A stretch of DNA of 64,000 nucleotides from Melioribacteraceae bacterium. Its GTDB lineage: Bacteria; Bacteroidota; Ignavibacteria; Ignavibacteriales; Melioribacteraceae. Where the stretch lies: the NCBI GenBank assembly GCA_016342755.1, contig JAEINS010000004.1:62001-126000 (forward strand), in the 5' to 3' direction. The notes beneath the pieces were generated by a model that did not search any database, was not told the DNA's origin, and saw only the letters and a program-made list of their open reading frames with translations. Shown here piece after piece: positions 46,510-55,190 of the stretch (position 1 is the first letter of the stretch; the number at the start of each line of letters is the position of its first letter). The translations under genes were made by a program, and so were the position numbers.

Positions 46510-47115
46510 ATGATTATAAATATCAATGAAGTATATCAATTCAAAATATCATTGAATAATTCCAAACCATTGATTTGGAGAAGGATAGTAGTTCCTTCTA
46601 CATATTCATTTTGGGATTTGCACGTTGCGATTCAAGATTCAATGGGGTGGTATGATTACCATCTGCATATGTTCGAAATAAAAAAACCCGGAACAAACAT
46701 AAAAGTTGAAATTGGAATTCCTGATGAGGAGTACGAGGCATTTGATAAAACAGTTTTAGCAGACCATAAAGAAAAAATATCAAAGTATTTTAATGAGACT
46801 AATAACATTGCCAGATATGAATATGATTTTGGTGATTCCTGGATTCATACTGTCAAATTAGAGAAAACACTCAAAGCTACAATCGCTGAAAAATATCCTA
46901 TATGTATAGCTGGTAAGATGGCATGCCCGCCAGAAGATTGTGGTGGTATCGGTGGTTATTATCATTTGTTATCTGTATTGAGCGATCCTAATAACGAAGA
47001 TTATACCGGAATGATAGAATGGCTGGGTGGAGAATTTAATCCGGAAATATTTGATTCTAAAGATGTATCGTTCGATGATCCAAAAGAAAGATATAAGCAG
47101 ATGAATAGAGATTAA
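46510..47115 (+). CDS. plasmid pRiA4b ORF-3-like family protein
   Basis: The ATG at 46510 is chosen because family members begin with a strand like YQFKISLNNSKPLIWRRIVV, here right at the N-terminus; a TTG at 46480 would be longer. The 201-residue product keeps FWDLHVAIQDSMGWYDYHLH, YEYDFGDSWIHTVKLEK and CPPEDCGGIGGYYHLL, the three conserved blocks. The biochemical role of the family is unknown; it is common on plasmids and in mobile or accessory DNA. GGGAG directly precedes the ATG with only one base spacing, which is unusual. Framed by 5' and 3' modules. Confidence 0.85.
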   Translation: MIININEVYQFKISLNNSKPLIWRRIVVPSTYSFWDLHVAIQDSMGWYDYHLHMFEIKKPGTNIKVEIGIPDEEYEAFDKTVLADHKEKISKYFNETNNIARYEYDFGDSWIHTVKLEKTLKATIAEKYPICIAGKMACPPEDCGGIGGYYHLLSVLSDPNNEDYTGMIEWLGGEFNPEIFDSKDVSFDDPKERYKQMNRD

Positions 47116-47131
47116 GTGTAACAAAAAGTTT

Positions 47132-47168
47132 GTACAACCTCTTAAATCCGCCAAAAGAAATTGGCGGA
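47132..47168 (+). repeat. cassette-like 3' module, copy B
   Basis: GTACAACCTCTTAAA followed by a 7-bp hairpin, TCCGCCA (47147-47153) with TGGCGGA (47162-47168), loop AAAGAAAT, repeats the design seen after the small membrane-protein gene. It may also act as a terminator between two convergent genes. The remaining about 75 bp to the FeS gene show no feature. Confidence 0.7.
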
Positions 47169-47242
47169 TAAACCAGGGGCTATTCAACTGCTGCCGGGAA
47201 TCACTTTCCGACTGTACACTAAGAAATTAAAGAGCGTAACTA

Positions 47243-48556
47243 CTAATTTTCAATCTCACTCTGAGGTGTTATCGGTTCCAGATAAATGTAAAATTCAAAT
47301 CTTTCAATCAGTTCACTTGCCAGAATAGAAATTACAGAATAGTAGAAATACTCTCTGTAACCGGTTAACCCAATAATTATAGGCATAACAAAACCAAAAA
47401 CTATTTTAGAATAGAAAAACAGAATTTTAGTTTTACTTGTAGTTGTATCACTTAACCGGGAATTATTTAGCCATAAAAGAATCTTTAGAATAACCAGAAT
47501 AAAAAATGAAATCTCAATGGAAATCAGTATGCCGATAAAAAACACCGCGGAAATAAATAGCTGATTATTTTTGTAAATGGATTTTTCTTTCTTCGGAATT
47601 ACACGATAGACACTATCGATTGCGAACAGCGCGGCAAATCCGATAAACGAGATGAATAAGCCGGCAGCACTTTTTTGGCCTATTAGTAAATAGATAAATG
47701 CCGATCCTAAAAATAATGAAGCAAATAATATTTCTCTACTAAGCCATGAGTTTTTCAAATTCAAAATTGCGCGGAAAGCCCTGTCTTTTTTGCCTAAATG
47801 TATTACACTAATTCCCATTGCCATTACACCGCTAATTAAAAATGGCATTGGCAAAAGATCTAAACTTACAAACTCTGCCGCTGTAAACATGCTGGTAAGA
47901 AACATAAAGATAAATGAGAATACAGCAAGGACCCATTCTTTTTTGACATCGATTTTCGGCTCGCTCTCTTTTTCACTCAGCAGACTCAATATAGATTCAT
48001 CATAAGGCTGTGAAAATTCGGGAAGAATATTTTTTTTACGAATTGACTTAATTTTAATCTTCGGCTTAATCCCGGTTTCGGGAAAGCCTGTAATATTATT
48101 TTCCACAACAGATTCATATTGTTCTGTAAACAAAGCTCCGGTCGGGCATACTGAAACACAGGCAGTTGTCATACCTTCTTCTAATCGATGATTACAAAAC
48201 GTACATTTTTCCATAACACCTTTGGTAAAGTTAAATGCCGGAGCATCGTACGGACAAACCCATGAACAATAGCCGCATCCAATACATTTGTTTTCATCAA
48301 TTATAACCGCGCCGGTTTTGTTGTCTCTAAAAATTGCAAGTGCCGGACAATATTTCATGCATGGCGCATCTTCGCAATGATTACACGCAATTGATAAATG
48401 ATAATACGGCTGATCAGGTTTTTGGTCTTTGTTATAAGTAACAACACGCCGCCAGTTTGTATTTACATCAAGCTGATTTTCTATTTTACACGCAATCTCG
48501 CAGGCTCTGCATCCGGTGCATTTATTGGCATCAAATATAAATTGAGTTTTTCCCAT
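47243..48556 (-). CDS. 4Fe-4S ferredoxin subunit fused to a membrane anchor
   Basis: Residues 1-160 hold a DmsB/NrfC-type electron-transfer subunit with sixteen Cys in four clusters: CTGCRACEIACKIEN, CNHCEDAPCMKYCP, CIGCGYCSWVCP and CTFCNHRLEEG with CVSVCP. Residues about 205-430 add about eight membrane spans, the place of the separate DmsC/NrfD anchor in other systems. So electron transfer and quinol oxidation are joined in one chain. It partners the molybdopterin enzyme gene upstream, whose stop overlaps its start (TAATG). The acceptor is unknown. Confidence 0.88.
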   Translation of the reverse strand: MGKTQFIFDANKCTGCRACEIACKIENQLDVNTNWRRVVTYNKDQKPDQPYYHLSIACNHCEDAPCMKYCPALAIFRDNKTGAVIIDENKCIGCGYCSWVCPYDAPAFNFTKGVMEKCTFCNHRLEEGMTTACVSVCPTGALFTEQYESVVENNITGFPETGIKPKIKIKSIRKKNILPEFSQPYDESILSLLSEKESEPKIDVKKEWVLAVFSFIFMFLTSMFTAAEFVSLDLLPMPFLISGVMAMGISVIHLGKKDRAFRAILNLKNSWLSREILFASLFLGSAFIYLLIGQKSAAGLFISFIGFAALFAIDSVYRVIPKKEKSIYKNNQLFISAVFFIGILISIEISFFILVILKILLWLNNSRLSDTTTSKTKILFFYSKIVFGFVMPIIIGLTGYREYFYYSVISILASELIERFEFYIYLEPITPQSEIEN

Positions 48557-50595
48557 TATACTTTCTCAACCTCAACCATATTATCATGAAATGCCGCTCC
48601 GTGTCCCATATCTGTTTCGCGGTCGGCTGATAAAATATTTACAGTAGCACCATCTTTTAACCACCAGCCGTTTGTAATAGAAACCGCTCCCGCCTTTATT
48701 GAAAAGGTAAGTCCGGCTTCAATTGTCAAATTACCCCTATCGTTAAACACTTTTACAAGATCGCCGTTTTTAATATTTCTTCTTTTCGCGTCTTCGGGAT
48801 TTATGGATATAACTGGCTTTGCGCTTATCTGTTTTATTAATTCAAGATTATTAAACTGTGAATGAATTCTGTTTTTTGTGTTTGGTGTCATTAAGCTAAG
48901 AGAAAACTTTGAACTCTTAGCTGATTCAACCGGCTCATTATAAGTCGGTAAACTATCAACATTCCAGCGGCTATTTGCTTCCTCCGAGTATAATTCAATC
49001 TTACCGGATGGAGTCGGGAATTTTAGATCAGCAAAGGCTATTTCTTCGTGTCCCGGAGCTATAACTGGATTTTCTTTTAACCTCTCTAAACTTAATTCCG
49101 GGAACGGTTCAAGTTTTTTTGCAAGAAATTTTTCAATTGTTTCATCCGATGGGAAAGGCAGGTTCTCTCCAATTTCCGAATCTGGAAAACCCATTTCTTT
49201 CGCCAGTAGATAATAAATTTCCGTTTCCGGTTTTACTTCTCCCGGCGGATCAATTATTTTTTGCCGCAGCTGAATATACGGATGCCAGTAAGCCCCAATT
49301 ATATCCGACTGTTCAAACATAGATTTAGCCGGAAGTACAATGTCTGCTTCCATTGCGGTATCTGTTAAAAACTGATCAATAACAACATTAAATTCAGATG
49401 AACGAAAAGCTTCAATTACTTTATTAGTATTTGGATTTTGTGGAATAGGATTTCCCCGTTCTACCCATATCATTTTTATCGGCGGATCGGTTTGTTCAAT
49501 AATACCTTTGCCTAACTGAGTTGTCGGGATTGATACTCTAAAAATGCCGTCTGCATTTTTCGGTGGATATGATGCAATTGGATCTTTAACTGAATCAAAT
49601 ATTCCAGTCTGCAAATTTGCGAACATCCATCCAGCGCCGGGTTTCCCAATATTGCCGGTTAAAGAAATTAAAGAAAGAATTGCTCTCATTGTCTGACCAC
49701 TATTAGTATAACGCTGCATTCCGTATCCGGCATTGATTGTCATTGGTTTTATTGTTCCAATCAACTCGGCAAGCTTATATATTTGTCCTTCCGGTACACC
49801 GGTGATTTCAGAAGCCTTCTCTACAGAGTAATCCTTAATAGAATTTTTTAATTCTTCAAATCCGAAAACATTATTTGCTATAAACTCTTTATCAATCCAA
49901 TCATTGTGTATCAATATATTTGCAGCAGCTAATGCCAAAGCTCCGTCTGTTCCGGGACGCGGCTGGATAATCATATCAGCTTTTTCGGCCGACTCTGTCC
50001 GCCTGGTATCAATTACAACCAGCCTGGCTCCATTTTCAATCGCATTATCAATATGTTTTATTTGATGAACATTAGTCTCAGCGGGATTTTTCCCCCACAT
50101 GATAATTAGCTTTGCGTTTTCAAGATCCCAAGGGGCATTGTGTTTGTTGTCTCCAAGTGTTAATCGTGTTGCCTCTAATCCGGCAGACCAGCAGAGATCA
50201 CCGTATGTTGTTGTGCATCCGCCGTACATCTTCCAGAAACTGCTTCCAACACCGTTTAACAATCCTTTGGTCCCGGAAGCAGAGTAATACAAAACACTTT
50301 TCTGTGAATGCTTTTCTCTTATTTCGTTCAGCTTGAATGCAATAATTTCAATCGCGTCATTCCATGAAATTTCTTCAAACTCATTCGAAACTCTATTTCG
50401 TCTAAGCGGTTTTAAGATTCTGTCTTTTGAATAAACCCTTTCAACATAACTTAGACCTTTTAAGCAAACGCCTTCTCCTGCTGCTTTGTTTTCCCCGTGT
50501 GGCTCAATCGATCTTATTTTATCATCTTTTACCAGGACTTTAAAACTACAAGTACTGTAACAATTTCTTGGACAGGCTGTTGTGTATATTGGCAT
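48556..50595 (-). CDS. molybdopterin oxidoreductase catalytic subunit (DMSO reductase family)
   Basis: A 679-residue bis-MGD enzyme. The first residues give a 4Fe-4S motif (CPRNCYSTC, Cys8, Cys12, Cys16, then Cys44 in GEGVC). The molybdenum region is TYGDLCWSAGLEATR, where a Cys or Ser may be the metal ligand; IMWGKNPAETNVHQI, GTDGALALAAANIL and the C-terminal MTPNTKNRIHSQFNN are the pterin-binding blocks. There is no twin-arginine signal peptide, so the enzyme would act in the cytoplasm. Its reaction cannot be told; nearest pattern is the formate dehydrogenase/polysulfide/thiosulfate reductase-like group of simple operons with one FeS partner. Confidence 0.9.
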   Translation of the reverse strand: MPIYTTACPRNCYSTCSFKVLVKDDKIRSIEPHGENKAAGEGVCLKGLSYVERVYSKDRILKPLRRNRVSNEFEEISWNDAIEIIAFKLNEIREKHSQKSVLYYSASGTKGLLNGVGSSFWKMYGGCTTTYGDLCWSAGLEATRLTLGDNKHNAPWDLENAKLIIMWGKNPAETNVHQIKHIDNAIENGARLVVIDTRRTESAEKADMIIQPRPGTDGALALAAANILIHNDWIDKEFIANNVFGFEELKNSIKDYSVEKASEITGVPEGQIYKLAELIGTIKPMTINAGYGMQRYTNSGQTMRAILSLISLTGNIGKPGAGWMFANLQTGIFDSVKDPIASYPPKNADGIFRVSIPTTQLGKGIIEQTDPPIKMIWVERGNPIPQNPNTNKVIEAFRSSEFNVVIDQFLTDTAMEADIVLPAKSMFEQSDIIGAYWHPYIQLRQKIIDPPGEVKPETEIYYLLAKEMGFPDSEIGENLPFPSDETIEKFLAKKLEPFPELSLERLKENPVIAPGHEEIAFADLKFPTPSGKIELYSEEANSRWNVDSLPTYNEPVESAKSSKFSLSLMTPNTKNRIHSQFNNLELIKQISAKPVISINPEDAKRRNIKNGDLVKVFNDRGNLTIEAGLTFSIKAGAVSITNGWWLKDGATVNILSADRETDMGHGAAFHDNMVEVEKV

Positions 50596-50780
50596 AGTTC
50601 AATTCAATTTTAATCCACACTTTTACTCTGCTTAGTGTGACGTGTTCTAGAAAATCTTAATGTTAACTAGTGATAAATATAACATATAATTAACAAATAT
50701 TGAATCTGACTCACTTTAATATCAGGCTTCATTTTACTAAATTTAAGTTGTATTTAGAATTTCTACAGATGGGAGTTACA

Positions 50781-51917
50781 ATGAGAAAGCAAATTCAATT
50801 ACTTTTTTTGATTTTAATATTCGGAACCATTCCTTTTCAAGCGCAGACAGAAGTCAGGACTGATATAAACATTCCCGATATACCAGGTTATAAAACATTA
50901 AAATGTGATTTCCATATGCATACTGTTTTTTCAGATGGGAATGTCTGGCCGACTATCAGAACGATAGAAGCCTGGCGCGAAGGTCTTGATGCCATTGCTA
51001 TAACTGATCATATTGAGTACTTACCTCACAAGAAGGATATAAACATTGACTTTAACCGTTCTTACGAAATTGCAAATAGCGAAAGTGAAAAACATCAGGT
51101 TACAGTTATAAAGGGCGGTGAAATAACCCGCAGAATGCCTCCGGGTCATCTAAATGGAATTTTCTTAAACGATGTTTCTAAACTTAAAACGGAAAAATGG
51201 GAAGATGCGGTGAAAGCCGCTTATGATCAGGGAGCATTTATATTTTGGAATCATCCCGGATGGAAAGGGCAGCAGAAGGATGGAGTTTCCAAATGGTACG
51301 ATGAACACTCGATGATTCTGGAAAACGGATGGCTGCATGGAATTGAGGTTGTAAACGAAAGAGAATATTACCCGGAAGTTCATCAGTGGTGTCTGGATAG
51401 AAACCTCACAATGATGAGTAATTCTGATATTCATGATCCGACAAATATGTTTTATGAAATTCACAAAGGCGATCACAGGCCGGTAACATTGGTGTTTGCC
51501 ATGGATAATACAGAAACATCAATTAAAGAGGCTTTATTTGACAGAAGAACTGTTGTTTATGCAGAAGATTTTTTAGTCGGTAGAGAAATGTTTTTAAAAC
51601 CAATTTTTGAGAAATCAATAAAAATATCAGAAACTGAATTTGAACTAACTGGAAATTCTACAAAACACATACAAATCAAAAACTGTTCTGATATTGATTA
51701 TAAGCTAGTTTTAGAAGACACGAATGAGTTTGTTTCAGTTCCGGAGGAAATAATTTTATACGGCAATAAAATTGTACTTTTTTGGATCAAAGCAAAAAAA
51801 GATGATATATTTGAAAGCCAAAAAATCAAGATTAATTACAAAGTTGAAAATTTAAAAGTAAAGCCAAACGAAGGTTTACCTGTTATATTGGAATTTGATA
51901 TCACTAAGAAAAAATAA
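50781..51917 (+). CDS. secreted PHP-domain phosphodiesterase (Sb-PDE like)
   Basis: The start at ATG 50781 has GGGAG 5 nt before; the TTG at 50700 is a longer false start. A signal peptide (MRKQIQLLFLILIFGTIPFQ) is followed by a PHP domain: KCDFHMHTVFSDG (metal His pair), AIAITDHIEYLPH, VIKGGEIT, FWNHPGW and NSDIHDP, which together supply the histidines and acidic residues of the trinuclear site. The C-terminal 100 residues are beta-rich. The layout matches the Sb-PDE group of bacterial phosphodiesterases; the natural substrate is unknown. About 380 residues. It precedes the C_GCAxxG_C_C gene by 9 nt. Confidence 0.85.
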   Translation: MRKQIQLLFLILIFGTIPFQAQTEVRTDINIPDIPGYKTLKCDFHMHTVFSDGNVWPTIRTIEAWREGLDAIAITDHIEYLPHKKDINIDFNRSYEIANSESEKHQVTVIKGGEITRRMPPGHLNGIFLNDVSKLKTEKWEDAVKAAYDQGAFIFWNHPGWKGQQKDGVSKWYDEHSMILENGWLHGIEVVNEREYYPEVHQWCLDRNLTMMSNSDIHDPTNMFYEIHKGDHRPVTLVFAMDNTETSIKEALFDRRTVVYAEDFLVGREMFLKPIFEKSIKISETEFELTGNSTKHIQIKNCSDIDYKLVLEDTNEFVSVPEEIILYGNKIVLFWIKAKKDDIFESQKIKINYKVENLKVKPNEGLPVILEFDITKKK

Positions 51918-51926
51918 AATGGATAT

Positions 51927-52370
51927 ATGAAAAAATCTGATCAGGCAAAAAACATGTTTATGGAAGGATATTCCTGTTCCCAGGCTGTTTATACTCCTTT
52001 TGCAGTCGACCTGGGAATTGACAAGGAGACAGCATTAAAAATATCCAGTTCTTTTGGCGGCGGAATTGCCGGAAGCGGAAAAACCTGCGGAGCAGTTACC
52101 GGCGCTATTCTTGCAATTGGATTAAAATACGGGAACACTGATCCCGACAATACCGAAGCAAAACAAATTTGTTATGATAAAGGCAATCTGTTTTTAGAAA
52201 AGTTTAAAGAACTAAATAATAGTAAAACAGAATGCAACGATTTAGTCGGGTATAAAAGAAACGATATTTCGGAACACAACAAAGCAAAAGAGTTAGGATT
52301 GTATAAAACAATTTGTCCAAACTTAGTTACAGACGCGGCAAATATTTTAGAGGAAATACTTGGAAGCTAA
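51927..52370 (+). CDS. C_GCAxxG_C_C family protein
   Basis: The 147-residue product has the named Cys pattern: YSCSQAVYTPFAVDLG near the N-terminus, FGGGIAGSGKTCGAVTGAIL in the middle, and later Cys in TECNDLVGY and KTICPNLV. These proteins are taken as redox-active, with the spaced Cys able to bind metal or form disulfides, but their role is not known. It is probably co-transcribed with the phosphodiesterase. Its stop overlaps the stop of the convergent cold-shock-like gene by 4 nt. Confidence 0.85.
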   Translation: MKKSDQAKNMFMEGYSCSQAVYTPFAVDLGIDKETALKISSSFGGGIAGSGKTCGAVTGAILAIGLKYGNTDPDNTEAKQICYDKGNLFLEKFKELNNSKTECNDLVGYKRNDISEHNKAKELGLYKTICPNLVTDAANILEEILGS

Positions 52371-52915
52371 TTAACAGCTTTCAAGATTTCGTTAATTCCT
52401 TCTTCATGAGTAACTTCTTTTTCATCCATTTTCTCTACAATTAAATTCAACTCAGGTTTTTTAGCTTCTTTATCTGTGAACATCGATTTAATAGCAGAGG
52501 GATTATTGCATACCTTATGCGAGTTTAAAATTTTAGAGAACTGATCTTTCTTAAGTATATCTTTTTCTCTGAACATTTTAACTACATGAGCAAGTTCGTA
52601 AATATTTATATAACCATCATTAAACTCAGCTGTTATTTTATCCAGAAAATCATGAATAAGTACTTTATCAATTTTTTCTAAATCAAGCCAAAGTTTATCA
52701 ACTTTTCTTTTACCTTCTTTATTTAATCTGGAAGTATAAAAAAGATACACCATACCGCGTTTCATTTTTTGGAGTTTTTCTTTTGCGTCTTCATCCTTAA
52801 TTCTGGAGAAATGTAAAAACACATCTTCCTGATGGTAGAGACTTGTTAAAAATCCGAAACCCTTATCAAATATTTTTTTTATTCGGCAATAATCTAAAAT
52901 TTCTTTTTCGTTCAT
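52367..52915 (-). CDS. cold-shock-domain-like protein with helical C-terminus
   Basis: Residues 5-75 resemble a cold-shock/OB domain: KKIFDKGFGFLTSLYHQEDV with FLHFSRIKDEDAK has the RNP1-like GFGF and RNP2-like VFLHFS, the residues that stack on single-stranded nucleic acid. Unlike CspA (about 70 residues) it continues with about 100 mostly helical residues (LIHDFLDKITAEFNDGYINI and onwards) of unknown role. It is the last gene of the long minus-strand run. RNA or ssDNA binding is likely. Confidence 0.7.
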   Translation of the reverse strand: MNEKEILDYCRIKKIFDKGFGFLTSLYHQEDVFLHFSRIKDEDAKEKLQKMKRGMVYLFYTSRLNKEGKRKVDKLWLDLEKIDKVLIHDFLDKITAEFNDGYINIYELAHVVKMFREKDILKKDQFSKILNSHKVCNNPSAIKSMFTDKEAKKPELNLIVEKMDEKEVTHEEGINEILKAVN

Positions 52916-52964
52916 TTATATTTCAATTAGTGTGTAATGTAGTTTGTATAATTTTATTCAGTGT

Positions 52965-53837
52965 TTATTTGTTCTCTAAATATTTTTTAAGATTTCCCTT
53001 TATAAAATAGTCCCATCCGGCTTGGCAGCTTTCTGCTGAAAATTCCGGGATTTCCTCCGGAAAATTTTCTACTACTTTATTGGTGAGTTTTAACCTTGTT
53101 GAAGTTCCTTCATCAAATAACTCAAATATAACTGTAGCTTTACCGGGATACTCTTCGTATTGCCAGTTATATTCTATCAATTTATCCGTAATTACTTTCG
53201 TTATCTTCCACTTATGAAGAAAGTTTCTGCTTTCACTTTTTACGCTAAACTCAGTTTCAAATCCGGGAGTTGGTTTAAAGTCCGGAATGTTTTCAAAATA
53301 CCAATGTTTCATCTCATCAATATTAGTAATGGCGTTCCAAACTTCTGAAGCCGAAACATTAAATGTTTCCTCAACAATTATTGTATCATTATTTTTCATG
53401 GTTTCCTCAATAATCCTTTTCCAATTTTGCGGATCTCTTAATGCCCATCCAATAGTGTCTTCTCCGGCTGCCGATTCAAATTTAACACACAATAACGGAG
53501 CATACACTGACTTGCCGTTAAACGACTTTGGAAATGAAATAGCTATAATTGAGTTTATTGGAATCGCAAATTCCTTTTTGGGGACTGCTCTTATAAACAG
53601 CAGAGATTTTTTGGTCAATATTAGAGCACCATTTCCTTTTATCTGCGAATTTCCCCTTGAGCCAATTCCAAAAAAAATAGCTCGTGTTGTAACAGCAATC
53701 ATATCTCTTTTTTCAAACTTTTCATTAATTATTTTTTCAAGTTTTTTCTGAACTCCTGAAAAAACAATTTTCAAAATCGTAAAAAGAAATATTAAACCAA
53801 TTACAACCAAGCTGAAAATCATGAATGAAGTGCTCAC
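52965..53837 (-). CDS. membrane-anchored protein with PH-like and SRPBCC (AHSA1) domains
   Basis: A 290-residue protein with an N-terminal membrane anchor (SFMIFSLVVIGLIFLFTILK). Residues about 45-145 form a beta-rich, PH/YokE-like domain (GNGALILTKKSLLFIRAVPK) and residues about 150-290 an SRPBCC/AHSA1-like domain: VEETFNVSASEVWNAITNID at its start and STRLKLTNKVVENFPEE near its end. AHSA1-like proteins bind hydrophobic ligands or Hsp90. The anchored double-domain design is unusual. It is 11 nt from the PPOX-like gene, so likely co-transcribed. Confidence 0.7.
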   Translation of the reverse strand: MSTSFMIFSLVVIGLIFLFTILKIVFSGVQKKLEKIINEKFEKRDMIAVTTRAIFFGIGSRGNSQIKGNGALILTKKSLLFIRAVPKKEFAIPINSIIAISFPKSFNGKSVYAPLLCVKFESAAGEDTIGWALRDPQNWKRIIEETMKNNDTIIVEETFNVSASEVWNAITNIDEMKHWYFENIPDFKPTPGFETEFSVKSESRNFLHKWKITKVITDKLIEYNWQYEEYPGKATVIFELFDEGTSTRLKLTNKVVENFPEEIPEFSAESCQAGWDYFIKGNLKKYLENK

Positions 53838-53848
53838 TAATAAATCTC

Positions 53849-54301
53849 CTAAGCTTGTTTTCCAGTAACGTCCTCAATTTCTATTTTAATAATTGTTGAA
53901 GTGTTTACTGCCTCTTCATTAAATTCATAAATGTCATTGGAATATTGATTCATCAATACAGTAAATGCTTTTTTCTTCTCACTCTGTTCTTCTACAAATA
54001 TAGCTTTGCCAAAACCGACAACACTTTTATATTTCATACTCCAGTTGCATGCTTTATCGGCTTTAACTATTTCTGTATTAATATCTATTTCAAAACAGAC
54101 ATGATTGTTTTTCTTAAGAATGTCAATCTTTTTCCCCTTATGAGCACTATGAATATATAGAGTGTTATCCTTATAGCCATAATTCACGGGAACAATGTAC
54201 GGTTTGTTTCCATCAACCATTGCAATTCTGCAAATTGTTGCACGCTTAATTACGGCATCAATTTCTAATCTATCTGTAATCTCTTTTTCATTTCTTCGCA
54301 T
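53849..54301 (-). CDS. pyridoxamine 5'-phosphate oxidase-like flavoprotein (NimA type)
   Basis: Start at ATG 54301 (GAGG 7 nt upstream) instead of 54346, which would run into the next gene. A 150-residue split-barrel protein: ATICRIAMVDGNKPYIVPVN is the FMN-binding strand pair, YIHSAHKGKKIDILKKN the phosphate-contacting block with Lys/His, and KYKSVVGFGKAIFVEE the dimer strand. Family members reduce nitroimidazoles or bind flavin/heme; the role is not deducible. It lies 11 nt after the outer-membrane-type gene. Confidence 0.8.
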   Translation of the reverse strand: MRRNEKEITDRLEIDAVIKRATICRIAMVDGNKPYIVPVNYGYKDNTLYIHSAHKGKKIDILKKNNHVCFEIDINTEIVKADKACNWSMKYKSVVGFGKAIFVEEQSEKKKAFTVLMNQYSNDIYEFNEEAVNTSTIIKIEIEDVTGKQA

Positions 54302-54311
54302 AGTGGAGCCT

Positions 54312-55055
54312 CTAATAATTAAATTGAAAAGAAAAGCCGGCACCAATTATTAAATCAGGGGTGTAATCGTTTAATCCTTTTCCTACATACAAATCAATTT
54401 GAGCTTTTGAAGTTACTAAGTATGTAAATCCGCCGTCTATAACAGGCTGCCAGACTTCATTTTGCGGAACCTCCGCATAGGCTTCAATAAAAGCACTTAC
54501 CTTATCTGTTATTCCTATTCCCATAGCGACTGAAGCCAGGGAAAGTATTTCCCTTTTACCACCCGATTCTACTGATATAAAACCTAGATTGAAACCCAAT
54601 CCAAGTTTATCGTTTATATCATAACCCGTAGCAAGTTTAACTCCAATTTCAGCACTTTCCACTGATACTTCTTCATCGCCGGTTGGCAGTGTTGAAACAA
54701 GCATTATAGCTGTCGGAAACAAAACATCATCTTTTGTAATTTGATACTTGGCTTCAAAAAGAAGATCATTTAAATAATTATTTGAATTATCATTCACCGA
54801 GACATTTGTCCATCCGGACAATCCAAATCTAACTTCCAGATTATTACCAACACCAATTCTAAATAAGGCATTTGGATATGAAAACTCTTCAATACTCTGA
54901 AAATCAGAATACTCAACACCGCTTTCTACCTGTATCATGTGTAAGGGCACAACTAATGCGCTCTCCGTGAAATCAGGTCTATCCGTTACTAGTTCCTGTG
55001 AAAATAGTATTGTTGTTAAACAAAAAAACAAAACGATTGTAAAATATCTATTCAT
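54312..55055 (-). CDS. outer-membrane transporter-like protein
   Basis: ATG 55055 (AGGG 8 nt upstream) is preferred; the longer frame from 55133 would hide the signal peptide MNRYFTIVLFFCLTTILFSQ. The 247-residue mature-type sequence is rich in beta strands of alternating hydrophobic residues. It opens with LVTDRPDFTESALVVPL and keeps TLPTGDEEVS and a final aromatic FSFQFNY, like the outer-membrane proteins of the MetA-pathway-of-phenol-degradation family. It should be a beta barrel in the outer membrane; cargo unknown. Confidence 0.75.
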   Translation of the reverse strand: MNRYFTIVLFFCLTTILFSQELVTDRPDFTESALVVPLHMIQVESGVEYSDFQSIEEFSYPNALFRIGVGNNLEVRFGLSGWTNVSVNDNSNNYLNDLLFEAKYQITKDDVLFPTAIMLVSTLPTGDEEVSVESAEIGVKLATGYDINDKLGLGFNLGFISVESGGKREILSLASVAMGIGITDKVSAFIEAYAEVPQNEVWQPVIDGGFTYLVTSKAQIDLYVGKGLNDYTPDLIIGAGFSFQFNY

Positions 55056-55190
55056 AATAAAACCCTGCCTATTTAAAGTTTTAATACAGCTTATCTTAAT
55101 CGGAAAGATATTATTCATTTCCTTGTTCTGCAAATCCTTCTATATGATCTAACAATTTCTGAATCTGCTTTTATAAATCTTCCAGAATTA

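Noticed and set aside
45104-47168. A classical class-1-type integron cassette array
   Set aside because: No integrase gene is in the window, and the modules do not form a single attC with the RYYYAAC...GTTRRRY layout; the AGC at 45035 and the module spacing argue against it. Kept only as a hypothesis of a cassette-like element.
46598-47187. Minus-strand frames opposite the pRiA4b-like gene
   Set aside because: No SD, no recognisable motif; the plus-strand gene keeps conserved family blocks.
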